The notes under the pieces are model-generated. The model did not search any database. It worked only from the letters and a program-made list of their open reading frames with translations, and had not been told where the DNA came from. From the NCBI RefSeq assembly GCF_017921895.1, contig NZ_JAFIDN010000003.1, positions 310,001 to 374,000 of the forward strand: DNA of 64,000 nt, given 5' to 3'. Numbering within the stretch: position 1 is the stretch's first letter; the number at the start of each line of letters is the position of its first letter. Below, piece after piece: positions 44,238 to 52,992 of the stretch. The position numbers were made by a program, and so were the translations under genes. The stretch is from Natronogracilivirga saccharolytica (GTDB lineage: Bacteria; Bacteroidota; Rhodothermia; Balneolales; Natronogracilivirgulaceae).

Positions 44238-47033
44238 TTAACGAACAATCACCATTTTGATTGACTCGCGGACAGGATTGCCTCCGGACTGCGGCTCCAT
44301 GTTCAGCCGGGCAATGTAGACACCGCTGGCCATGCCGGAGGCATCGACACGGACGGAATGTTCGCCGGGCTGCTGCGTTCCTTCACGGATACTGCGCACC
44401 AGCCGGCCGTCAGCACTGTAAATGTCCAGTGTTACAGCCGCATTTTCGGGAAGCTGATACGGAATAACGGTCTGGTTGTTAAACGGGTTTGGGTAGTTTT
44501 GCTTTATCCGGAATTGATCCGGGATTTCCTTCGCTTCCTCAGATACGACTGTCAGGCGGCGAAATTCGGCAAGAAGGTGGATATCTTCTCCCGGTTTCAG
44601 CTTTACGTTTTCCTCCGTTGAATAGACTATGGTATCATCCTCAACAACCTGCAGCCAACGCTCAAAAACTGCCTCTTCTGCGGGTTTTGCAGACAGGGTG
44701 GATGTGAGTTCGCGGGGATAGGTGCCGGTCCAGGGCCACGGGTCGGCTTCAACACCCTCGGTCGATCCGGTGATGTCGATGGAGTTGACCCGGACATGTC
44801 CTAGTGCTGGGTCGGATACATCTACGGTCAGATCTGATGTCCGGTAGCCGGTCCGGTCCAGAAGGTGATCCCATTGATATTCTTGACGCTTTTCAACAAA
44901 CTCGCGCATGACATTGACTTCATCCACCCATTCCTGCTTTGAGATGACAGGCCGGTAAAAATGGTCCCAGACCTCCGGTTCGTTTTTGTTCCACCGGATG
45001 ATATGTTCTTTGATTTCGGGTTCGTAAATCGCCTTCATGGAGTCCAGAACGGCCTCCATCCGTTCCGGGCGGAATGTGGTGTTGAGCATATCGGCAAAAC
45101 GCAGGTAAAAATCCTCACGAAACGACCGGTTTTGCATAAGTTCGCGGAACATCATCGTGGACCAGTTATCATCAAAAACATGGTCGAACATATTCCGGGT
45201 ATGTGCGCGCCGGTCGAGCAGCCGGGGCCCGTCCCAGTCGTTGGGGACAAACGGGAAATTTTCCGATTGCCACCCGAAGCCGAAATCCATGTCGAACATC
45301 ATCCAGCGCCAGCGGCCGTCCTGTTCGGGGATATCCGCATCCGGATTGTAGTCGCTTTGATACCGCCAGTAGTCGATGTTGTTGTGGGGCCAGTCGGTAT
45401 TCCGCGCATATATCTGGGCTATATAGTAGTCACGGAAGTTTTCGGTGTCCATCATCGTTTGAATGTGTTCCAGGTGCTCGTCATCCCGGGCGCCGTGCTG
45501 TTCAAAGTAGGATACCAGCCCGTCATAATGGTCGCGGGACCCGTCCTTCAGAACGGCGTTACCGGTCATCAGGTCAACCTCTTCGCGGTCAACATCGTAA
45601 TGGGTCTCCAGAAAATGGATGTCAAAACGCTCGCGGATGTTGTACAGGCCCCAGTACTCTCCGTTGATAAACACCTTGACCGCCCTGGCTGCCTGAGTGG
45701 GAAAATTCATGTGCTTTACGGTTTCCTGGATGTAGGCGTCGCGGAACATGGTCATGGTTACATCCTGCCCGGAATGCCGCAGTATCAGACGGTTGAAGTT
45801 GTCCAGATCCATCTCCGGGAAGAAACGATAGCGGAACCGACTGGTGCCGTAATCACTTCGCGAATACAAACGGAAGCTTTTTTGCGGGAAATGCCGGGAT
45901 GCACCGCCGTGTATCCTGACGCCAATGTCCTGCGAAACTACCTGCGATCCGTCGGTCTCATACATTTCCATGTGCATCGGGCGCTCCCAGTCGTGCCCGC
46001 GTCCGGCAAAATTGGCATCGGCTCCAAGGCCGTGCCGTTGCCCGTCCTCGTCCCATCGCCGGCCCAGCACATAAATCCCGCGGTCATATCCGAACAGGCT
46101 GTCGGCATGCGAACTCAGAGAAATAACCGGAACAGAGTAGCGATCATCGCCGCGTTCATCCACAAAATAGGTTTGGGTAACCACATCACTGCGGACACCG
46201 CGTCCGAAAGCGGCTGCCCGGACTACCGTTCCTTTGAACACCTTCTCGATGGGCGGGGCGGCATTCCCGTAATTATTGGATATTTCGATGATGGTGGAAA
46301 GGTCGTTGGGCTCGTCGGACCGGTCGGTTATCCGGATGGGGTCCCGGTACCGCTGTGAGGCTGCAGTGGGAACCGAACCATCCAGGGTGTAACGAATTTC
46401 ATATCCCTCTTCGGCAGAGAGTGCGATGTCGATGGAGTCCTGATAGAATCCGCCTTTTTTCGAAAAGGTGACGGCCTCAGGGATCAGGGCATGATCACCA
46501 TCGGTATTGGATTCACCGGGGGTTGGGTTCCGGAAGAAGACCCAGTTGTCGCTGCCGTCCGGATCGCGGCCATAGGACTGGTCCGAAGGAATTTCGATGG
46601 GGTCGATTTCGTCGAGGCGTTCACCTGTCTGAAAATGGGTGAGCAGCACTTCTTCTCCGGCCTGGGCAATACTGAAATTGGTATGGAGCTCTCTTTCGGG
46701 ATCGTTACGGTCTTTTCCGGAAGCCCATACCAGTAGAAATTCGCCGGCGCCGATGACCGTACCCTCCGGAAAGGTCCATCGAAACGGCCGGTCAAAATCG
46801 TCGGAGAGTCCGAAATGGCTGATGTCGAATGGCTCGTCTCCGGTATTGTATAATTCGATCCAGTCTTCGTAGTCACCGTCTTCATCAGCGAGGGTGGAGC
46901 TGTTTGATGACTGAACTTCGTTTATCAGTACCTGCGCATCTGAAGGCGATGCGGCGGCAATCAGGAGAATTGCGAGCAGCAATGCGGCGCCGGTCTGCCT
47001 GAAAACAGAAAAACCTGGTAATTCCATGATCAT
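44238..47033 (-). CDS. Secreted CotH-family kinase with lamin-tail and type IX sorting domains (copy 2)
   Basis: A paralogue of the next gene, about 931 residues from the ATG at 47033 (MIMELPGFSVFRQTGAALLL), which has an AGGGA Shine-Dalgarno six bases upstream. It has the same domain order: lamin-tail (INEVQSSNSSTLADEDGDYEDWIELYN), chitobiase-like domain, CotH kinase with NTDWPHNNIDYW and FDMDFGFGWQ motifs, and an NYPNPFN sorting domain. The catalytic acids are conserved, so both copies are probably active. A candidate promoter (47053-47079) lies just upstream and would serve both copies. The upstream beta-helix gene ends at its own terminator. Confidence 0.9.
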   Translation of the reverse strand: MIMELPGFSVFRQTGAALLLAILLIAAASPSDAQVLINEVQSSNSSTLADEDGDYEDWIELYNTGDEPFDISHFGLSDDFDRPFRWTFPEGTVIGAGEFLLVWASGKDRNDPERELHTNFSIAQAGEEVLLTHFQTGERLDEIDPIEIPSDQSYGRDPDGSDNWVFFRNPTPGESNTDGDHALIPEAVTFSKKGGFYQDSIDIALSAEEGYEIRYTLDGSVPTAASQRYRDPIRITDRSDEPNDLSTIIEISNNYGNAAPPIEKVFKGTVVRAAAFGRGVRSDVVTQTYFVDERGDDRYSVPVISLSSHADSLFGYDRGIYVLGRRWDEDGQRHGLGADANFAGRGHDWERPMHMEMYETDGSQVVSQDIGVRIHGGASRHFPQKSFRLYSRSDYGTSRFRYRFFPEMDLDNFNRLILRHSGQDVTMTMFRDAYIQETVKHMNFPTQAARAVKVFINGEYWGLYNIRERFDIHFLETHYDVDREEVDLMTGNAVLKDGSRDHYDGLVSYFEQHGARDDEHLEHIQTMMDTENFRDYYIAQIYARNTDWPHNNIDYWRYQSDYNPDADIPEQDGRWRWMMFDMDFGFGWQSENFPFVPNDWDGPRLLDRRAHTRNMFDHVFDDNWSTMMFRELMQNRSFREDFYLRFADMLNTTFRPERMEAVLDSMKAIYEPEIKEHIIRWNKNEPEVWDHFYRPVISKQEWVDEVNVMREFVEKRQEYQWDHLLDRTGYRTSDLTVDVSDPALGHVRVNSIDITGSTEGVEADPWPWTGTYPRELTSTLSAKPAEEAVFERWLQVVEDDTIVYSTEENVKLKPGEDIHLLAEFRRLTVVSEEAKEIPDQFRIKQNYPNPFNNQTVIPYQLPENAAVTLDIYSADGRLVRSIREGTQQPGEHSVRVDASGMASGVYIARLNMEPQSGGNPVRESIKMVIVR

Positions 47034-47052
47034 GTATTGTCCCTGTAGCATT

Positions 47053-47079
47053 ATTATATCCAACTGACAAGATAGTCAA
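47053..47079 (-). promoter_or_regulatory. Candidate sigma70-like promoter for the CotH pair
   Basis: Read on the minus strand, TTGACT (47079-47074) and TATAAT (47058-47053) are separated by 15 bp, shorter than the usual 17. The boxes themselves are near-perfect. The leader to the ATG at 47033 would be short. Confidence 0.4.
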
Positions 47080-47116
47080 TTTATTTTTAAAGGCTATTCG
47101 GGGGGGCGACGCAGCA

Positions 47117-47161
47117 AATAAAAAAAGCGGAAACGGGCTTGTCACCGGGACAATTCCGCTT
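47117..47161 (-). terminator. Rho-independent terminator after the beta-helix gene
   Basis: On the minus strand a 13 bp stem (AAGCGGAATTGTC / GACAA...TTCCGCTT) with one six-base bulge and a five-base loop is followed by a T-rich run (TTTTTTATTT). It follows the beta-helix stop by about 80 bp. Confidence 0.8.
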
Positions 47162-47239
47162 CCGCTTCAGTAAGGGACACGAGAAAAAAACATTGCGAAG
47201 CCGGTCAGAAGCCGCTCCGCAATGCCGCGCAAGGCTCTT

Positions 47240-50200
47240 CTATTTGACCATCATCATGCTTCGTGTCTGTTCAAATTCGCCTGCCTGCAGGCGGTAGATG
47301 TACGTACCGCTCGAAAGTCCGCCGGCATCGAAGCTGACTTCGTATTCACCGGGACCCTGTGTTTCGTTAACAAGCCGGGCTACTTCCTGGCCGAGCGTGT
47401 TGTAAACCACAAGTGTAACCGAAGCTTCTTCCGGAAGCTCGTATCTGATTTGCGTATCCGGGTTGAATGGGTTCGGATAATTCTGCTTGAGGGTGAAGGA
47501 TTCCGGATTTTCAGCAAGCTCATCCGCACTGGTTTCTGTGGGAAGCCCGAGCGTAAGGGAGAAGGTTTCTTCGGCATGACGCGCAGTGTCACCGGCACTG
47601 GCTGTAACATTCCAGTAGGCGGTTATTGATTCACCTTCAGCAAGACCCTGATCCATCAGGAAATCCTGAAGCTGACCTATGGTAAGCGTGAGCTGGGTAT
47701 CTTCTCCGTCATTATCCGATTTACTTTCCAGCAGCACATCATCCAGATCACTGTCACCGGCAAGTGTCCAGTCGTAGGTCAGTTCATTTGAGGCAACGGA
47801 TCCGGCCTCTTCCCATTCAATGACCACTTCCTGATCTTCATCTCCTTCAACCGTGAGGTCGGTTTCGTCTGCTGGTGCAACCAGGGCAAACGGCTCGATG
47901 TTGGCTATGGTGGTGTAGCTCCAAACCTCTGACCATTCTCCTTCAGTGTCATCGGTCAGAGCGCGGACTCGCCAGTAGTAGGTCTGGGCGTAGTCGCGTT
48001 CACCGAAGGTGTGGCAGCCGGACTCATCGACCCTTTCACTTACGACCGGGTCTTCGAACTCTTCGTTCTCATCGACCTGGATTTCATAGCCCGCAGAGGC
48101 ATGTTCATTGCTGCCCCAGCAGTAAACGGTGTTGTCGTCAACCTCACGAGCTCCGGCTTCCGGCGACTCCAGGGCTACCGGTTCGGGGACAACCGGTTCT
48201 TCCGGTTCGGCTATTTGGACCACCTCGCTGAACTGACTGGTGTTGCCGTCACTGTCGGTAGCAGTGGCAACGATCGTTGCATCATCCGGAATGGAAGTTC
48301 CGAATGCCGGCTCTACTGATCCCAGGGCCCAGCTGGTAGCGTCACCATCGGAGTAGCTGACCGATCCCAGGTATGTTTTTCCCTGCTGCTCTTCATTTTC
48401 AACAAGGTAAAGGTCGATGTCAAGGGGATAAGCAGCATTCCCGGCATTGGTGCGGACACGGTATCGGAACTCTATCTGACCGCTGTTCGGATTGTATGTG
48501 GTTTCCTCTTCATCAAACTCCGGAAAATTCTGAAGATTGTTCGGACCGGCATCTCCGCCGCCCACATCCACATTATCCATTCCCAGGTTGATACCGCCGC
48601 TGTTGGCAAATATGCTGTTGCCGCGAATGGCATTATTGACAGCATCTTCCTCAGCTCGACCAAGATCCACAGCGTATTCGGTATTGTAAGCAATGATATT
48701 GCCTTTTCCGGCTGATCCTGCTTCATCGGAAACCGTTTCACCGGCGGCGTAACCGATGATGTTATCAGTGGGATGGCTATCGGATGAAGTTATGAGATTT
48801 ATCCCGGTGGCGTTAGGAATTGGATTTCCATCAGTATCGACACCAATATAATTACCCTCTATGCGGGCACGTGTAAAACCAAGAACCGTGAAAATTCCTT
48901 CTGAAGTATTGTAACCGATGATGTTGCCGTCACCGCTACCGGAGCCGATACGTATATCAAGATCATTCCAGTTCTGGGATAACCTGATACCCGTTTTATT
49001 ACCGATATCATCACCGTCTTCATTGGTCCCGATATAATTGTTCAGAATGGATATACTGCTGCCTTCGGCATTGAACAAAGTAAGTGCTACTCCGGTATTG
49101 TTGTTTCCAATTACGTTTGCATCGGAAATATCTTCGGAGCCCAGGGTGTTGTCACCTTGGGCAAACTGGACACCATACAACTCCTGGTCGTAAACCTCAT
49201 TTCTCACCACTGTGTTGTCTGTTGACCGAACCAGAATGCCGATACGATTGTTGGCAACCAGAGAACTTCTTACCTCATTGCCAGTTCCGCTTTGGATCAG
49301 GATACCATATTCCTGTCCGACTTCTTCTCCGTTCGAATTGGTGCCGATTAGATTTCTGCGGATACTGTTGTCGTTCCCTTCAACATAGATACCGGCCTCC
49401 TCGGAATTTGCTATAGTATTGGCCGCAGCTCCACCGCCACCAACGGTATTATTGGAACTGAACAGGGCTACACCCGATGAATCATTTCCAAATTCGGCCA
49501 GATCGTCTCTCGAATCCCTTTCACCATTGTGAGGCAGACCGATGTAGTTGCCGAAAATGGTCTGGTTATCCGCCTCTGCGATGATACCGCCCTGGTCATT
49601 GTTAGAGATGGTGTTGGGTCCCGAAAGGAAGGAGCTTCCGATAACATTATCCTGTCCGGCAGACGCGGCAATCTTGATACCGGTACCACGGTTGCCCCAG
49701 GAAGGACGAAACGTGTCGCCGGAAGTTCCGGGTCGCAGGCCGATAATGTTGTCTCCCACCAGTGATGCTGCTGATCCTTCATCAATAAGGATACCGTTTT
49801 CGTCCGTATTCAACACGATATTGCCGGAGATCTGTGTAATGTTTGAGGCGCCTGTATCAGAAGCACCACGTACAACAATACCATTTCCTCCGATATCACC
49901 GGGATTTACGGCAACTCCGGGTGATAAACGGATTCCAATGATATTGTTCTCGATGGTATAACCAGTACCACCTGTCAGCAGGATACCATTGTTTGTGAAA
50001 TTGATGATTCCCAGACTGTTGACGGTAGAACCGTTACTGCCTGACCGGAAACGTAATGCACTGATATTGAACCGCTCAGGTCCCGTAAAATCGAGATAGA
50101 CTCTGGGCAGCTCATTGTCTTCATCATACAGGGGATGCGTTGTGCCGTCGATGGTCAGCTCGTTTTCAATCCAGGGAAGACCCGATTCAATGGAGATGAT

Positions 50201-50527
50201 GGAAAGCTGATCATTGACAAAGGCCGCATCGGTTGTGGGTATCTGATTGGAAAAGTTGATGGTCACCGGATCGGATACTTCATTTGCTTCCTGAATGGCC
50301 GCACGCATGGTGCATTCGACAAGCTGGTCTCCATTGGCGGAAACAGTTTCACCGGTATCGCAATTGCCGTCACCCACGGTTTCGGCAGGCAGGTCGGACA
50401 GGGAATTGACCGTAAAGGTTGTTTGTCCCATGGATGATGTTGCAAAACCAGCAAGCAGAACCATCAGGATGCAGCTTTTTAGCGCTTTTAGAGGGTAAAT
50501 CATTCTTGTAGTAGCGGTTTGTGACAT
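47240..50527 (-). CDS. Secreted parallel beta-helix protein with type IX sorting domain
   Basis: A protein of about 1095 residues, starting at the ATG at 50527, which has an AGGAG Shine-Dalgarno. The signal peptide is followed by a CSLREA-like segment (CTMRAAIQEANE) and then a long right-handed beta-helix built of short NxIGxNxxGI-type repeats (such as NNTGVALTLFNAEG and NRIGILVRS). A fibronectin-like domain (ESGCHTFGERDYAQTYYWRVRALTDD) and an NYPNPFN sorting domain (last 80 residues) complete it. It is probably an adhesin or polysaccharide-binding or -degrading surface protein; I see no catalytic motif. Acidic composition fits a halophile. It is followed by a strong terminator. Confidence 0.88.
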   Translation of the reverse strand: MSQTATTRMIYPLKALKSCILMVLLAGFATSSMGQTTFTVNSLSDLPAETVGDGNCDTGETVSANGDQLVECTMRAAIQEANEVSDPVTINFSNQIPTTDAAFVNDQLSIISIESGLPWIENELTIDGTTHPLYDEDNELPRVYLDFTGPERFNISALRFRSGSNGSTVNSLGIINFTNNGILLTGGTGYTIENNIIGIRLSPGVAVNPGDIGGNGIVVRGASDTGASNITQISGNIVLNTDENGILIDEGSAASLVGDNIIGLRPGTSGDTFRPSWGNRGTGIKIAASAGQDNVIGSSFLSGPNTISNNDQGGIIAEADNQTIFGNYIGLPHNGERDSRDDLAEFGNDSSGVALFSSNNTVGGGGAAANTIANSEEAGIYVEGNDNSIRRNLIGTNSNGEEVGQEYGILIQSGTGNEVRSSLVANNRIGILVRSTDNTVVRNEVYDQELYGVQFAQGDNTLGSEDISDANVIGNNNTGVALTLFNAEGSSISILNNYIGTNEDGDDIGNKTGIRLSQNWNDLDIRIGSGSGDGNIIGYNTSEGIFTVLGFTRARIEGNYIGVDTDGNPIPNATGINLITSSDSHPTDNIIGYAAGETVSDEAGSAGKGNIIAYNTEYAVDLGRAEEDAVNNAIRGNSIFANSGGINLGMDNVDVGGGDAGPNNLQNFPEFDEEETTYNPNSGQIEFRYRVRTNAGNAAYPLDIDLYLVENEEQQGKTYLGSVSYSDGDATSWALGSVEPAFGTSIPDDATIVATATDSDGNTSQFSEVVQIAEPEEPVVPEPVALESPEAGAREVDDNTVYCWGSNEHASAGYEIQVDENEEFEDPVVSERVDESGCHTFGERDYAQTYYWRVRALTDDTEGEWSEVWSYTTIANIEPFALVAPADETDLTVEGDEDQEVVIEWEEAGSVASNELTYDWTLAGDSDLDDVLLESKSDNDGEDTQLTLTIGQLQDFLMDQGLAEGESITAYWNVTASAGDTARHAEETFSLTLGLPTETSADELAENPESFTLKQNYPNPFNPDTQIRYELPEEASVTLVVYNTLGQEVARLVNETQGPGEYEVSFDAGGLSSGTYIYRLQAGEFEQTRSMMMVK

Positions 50528-50584
50528 ATTGCTCCTTTTCTGTTTTTTTTTACGTCTTCTGATGATAGACAAAACGCTTCACTG

Positions 50585-50613
50585 CAAGTGTATGTGCAGT
50601 ATTGAGTGTCAAA
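50585..50613 (-). promoter_or_regulatory. Candidate Bacteroidota-type promoter for the beta-helix gene
   Basis: On the minus strand TTTG (50613-50610), a 17 bp gap and TACACTTG (50592-50585) fit TTTG / TAnnTTTG with one mismatch. The leader to the ATG at 50527 would be about 50 bases. Confidence 0.35.
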
Positions 50614-50799
50614 AACGGGCAAGGGGTAATCGTCAAACTGTAGAAGATTACTCAACTGATGAAGAACCAATCACAGGACATCAGGCATGTATATGAGTCA
50701 TCTGCCTGTTATTGTGATCCTTTACCAACTGCCGCGTTTATTTGAAGAACGGCCTAATGTATTGATATATAAGAGCCATGTCAATAAGAAAAATAAAAA

Positions 50800-51408
50800 C
50801 TACTTCTTGTGGCGCGTTTCAAGTTCGGATACAAGGTCTTGGAGCGTCATGTCTTCACTTGAGAGCAGCATCATCAGATGGAAAAGCAGGTCGGATGCCT
50901 CGTAGGTGAACTCTTCACGTGAGTTTTTTACGGCAATGACGGTTTCCACCGCCTCTTCGCCCACTTTCTGGGCAAGTTTGTCACGGCCGGCACGGAACAT
51001 CTTGCTGGTATATGATCCCTCGGGCAGCTGCTCTTTGCGCTCATACAGCAGCTCTTCCAGTTCTTTCAGAAAGGCCAGATCATTGCTGTAAGGTTTCTGA
51101 TGAAAACAGGATGTTTCGCCCGTGTGGCAGGTAGGTCCGGCCGGTATGGCTTCAACCAGCAGTGCATCTTTATCGCAGTCTTCCTGGATTTCCACCAAGT
51201 GCAGCACATTGCCTGATTCTTCTCCTTTCATCCAGAGCCTTTGTCTGGATCGGCTGTAAAAGGTTACTTTTTTCGTATCCAGTGTTTTCTGAACAGCGTC
51301 CCGGTCCATATACCCCAGCATGAGGACCTGTTTGGTTCGGCTGTCCTGAATAACCGCCGGTATCAATCCGTCAGAGGATGAAAAATCAAGCTTGTCAACT
51401 GCGATCAT
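50800..51408 (-). CDS. hisIE: Bifunctional PR-AMP cyclohydrolase / PR-ATP pyrophosphatase
   Basis: This 202-residue protein carries out the second and third steps of histidine synthesis. The N-terminal HisI part (1-110) has LMLGYMDRDAVQKTL, TFYSRSRQRLWMKGE and the zinc-binding EDCDKD ... PTCHTGETSCF. The C-terminal HisE part (about 112-200) has the acidic pyrophosphatase motif KVGEEAVETVIAVKN and DLLFHLMMLL. It lies 26 bp after hisF on the minus strand. Both are far from the hisGDCBH cluster, about 43 kb away. Confidence 0.96.
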   Translation of the reverse strand: MIAVDKLDFSSSDGLIPAVIQDSRTKQVLMLGYMDRDAVQKTLDTKKVTFYSRSRQRLWMKGEESGNVLHLVEIQEDCDKDALLVEAIPAGPTCHTGETSCFHQKPYSNDLAFLKELEELLYERKEQLPEGSYTSKMFRAGRDKLAQKVGEEAVETVIAVKNSREEFTYEASDLLFHLMMLLSSEDMTLQDLVSELETRHKK

Positions 51409-51434
51409 AAAAATGGCATTAATGTGTGAGGTAA

Positions 51435-52190
51435 TTACAGCCTGACGGGGATGCCGCTGTCATGCATCACCCGTTTCAGATCCGAAATTTCGATTTCACG
51501 GAAGTGGAAAATACTGGCAGCAAGTACGGCATCGGCCTGCCCTACTGTAACAGCATCGATACAATGCTCCACCGTTCCCGCTCCGCCGCTGGCTATCAGC
51601 GGAATGGAAACGGTCGATGATATTTTCGAGAGCAACGTATTGTCAAAACCGATTTTCGTTCCGTCGCGGTCCATGCTGGTCAGCAGAATCTCACCGGCGC
51701 CGCGCCGGGCCACCTCTTCGCACCAGTCAACGGCATCAAGGCCGGTATCTTTTTGTCCGGCATTAATATATACATTCCAGGAGCTGCCTTTGGACTTGGC
51801 ATCCACCGCCGCAACAATACACTGCGACCCGAAACGGTCGGCGGCTTCGGTAATCAGTCCGGGATTGCGCACGATGCTGCTGTTCAGGGATACTTTGTCA
51901 GCACCAGCGTGAAGCAGTGCCGCTATTTCATCAGTGCTGCGTATTCCGCCTCCCACTGTAAAGGGAATCCGGATATGACGGGCGATGTCCTGAACCAGGG
52001 GCACAAGTGTTTTACGTTTTTCATTGGTGGCGGTGATGTCGAGAAAGACAAGCTCATCGGCTCCTTCTTCAGAGTAGCGTCCGGCCAGTTCAACCGGATC
52101 ACCGGCATCTATGAGCCCGACAAAATTTACACCTTTGACCGTCCGGCCGTTTTTTATATCAAGACAGGGAATGATTCGTTTTGCCAGCAA
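51435..52190 (-). CDS. hisF: Imidazole glycerol phosphate synthase, cyclase subunit
   Basis: HisF forms imidazole glycerol phosphate and AICAR from PRFAR and ammonia supplied by HisH. The 251-residue TIM barrel has [17 protein letters not shown] with catalytic Asp9, [10 protein letters not shown] with the second Asp near 130, and the phosphate sites [16 protein letters not shown] and [16 protein letters not shown]. It precedes hisIE by 26 bp. Its glutaminase partner hisH is in the other cluster. It is divergent from a lipoprotein gene; the roughly 105 bp between them should hold both promoters. Confidence 0.97.
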   Translation of the reverse strand: MLAKRIIPCLDIKNGRTVKGVNFVGLIDAGDPVELAGRYSEEGADELVFLDITATNEKRKTLVPLVQDIARHIRIPFTVGGGIRSTDEIAALLHAGADKVSLNSSIVRNPGLITEAADRFGSQCIVAAVDAKSKGSSWNVYINAGQKDTGLDAVDWCEEVARRGAGEILLTSMDRDGTKIGFDNTLLSKISSTVSIPLIASGGAGTVEHCIDAVTVGQADAVLAASIFHFREIEISDLKRVMHDSGIPVRL

Positions 52191-52294
52191 AATTCTGCGA
52201 TTTAAAATTACATTGTGATATCATATACTTCATTACGTTACAACAGAGTTAACCTGTTATAATCACCGTCAATAATACACAAAATAGACCAGAT

Positions 52295-52912
52295 ATGTTG
52301 CCATTAGTAAAAGGTTTCCCTTTCCTTATTCTGACCTTCTCGCTTTTTCTTTTTATTTCGGCCTGTAATGGCGAGGAGGAAGTGGAGCCTGCACCGGAGG
52401 CCGAAGTTGAACTGACATCAGAGGAAGCTTTTTTTGAAACCATGCGCACATTTTGCGGCGAGGAGTTCTATGGAGAAACCACCTATATCGACGATCCTGA
52501 CGATGAAATGGCTGATGCCGAACTCCGTATTCATCTGGCAGAATGTGATGAAAACGAAATCCGGATTCCGTTCCATGTTGATGACGATGCCTCCAGAACC
52601 TGGATCCTGACCATGGATGATGAGGGATTGCTTTTCAAGCACGACCACCGGCATGAAGACGGAACACCCGAAGATATTACCAACTATGGCGGATACGCTG
52701 ATCATCGCGGGGATGCCTACCATCAATATTTTCCGGCTGATGAAGAAACTGCCGAAATGCTCCCCGAAGCTGAGACCAACGTCTGGATGATTGAAGTGGA
52801 CCTGGAAGAGATGAAACTTATCTACGACCTCCAGCGTCACAATGAGCCGCGCTATCGTGCCGAATTTGTATTGCAGGAAGAAGCACCCGGCCAGGAGCAG
52901 CAGCAACTCTGA
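52295..52912 (+). CDS. Acidic lipoprotein of unknown function
   Basis: A 205-residue lipoprotein (lipobox FISAC, Cys24) with a highly acidic mature part. I do not know the family. Segments such as FCGEEFYGETTYIDDPDDEM, RTWILTMDDEGLLFKHDHRHEDG and YGGYADHRGDAYHQYFPAD have spaced His, Asp and Glu residues that could bind a metal, but no known motif is clear. Two cysteines (in FCGEEF and AECDEN) could form a disulfide. It is divergent from hisF and followed 80 bp later by the DUF4139 gene on the same strand. Confidence 0.75.
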   Translation: MLPLVKGFPFLILTFSLFLFISACNGEEEVEPAPEAEVELTSEEAFFETMRTFCGEEFYGETTYIDDPDDEMADAELRIHLAECDENEIRIPFHVDDDASRTWILTMDDEGLLFKHDHRHEDGTPEDITNYGGYADHRGDAYHQYFPADEETAEMLPEAETNVWMIEVDLEEMKLIYDLQRHNEPRYRAEFVLQEEAPGQEQQQL

Positions 52913-52992
52913 AATTGACCGCCGCCGGAACATGCCCGCTCAAAACATGCGTGCCTGTTCCTTTATAAATAACACTTAACTCCATCACGCTC

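Noticed and set aside
44961-46358. 465-residue plus-strand frame opposite the second CotH gene
   Set aside because: It is an antisense shadow of the CotH kinase domain, with no start signal or family match.
47240-50527. Repetitive sequence that might be a CRISPR array
   Set aside because: The repeats are degenerate coding repeats of a beta-helix protein, not identical direct repeats with spacers.
52202-52294. TATAAT before the acidic lipoprotein gene
   Set aside because: A TATAAT is present, but no acceptable -35 box lies at the right distance, so no promoter is called.
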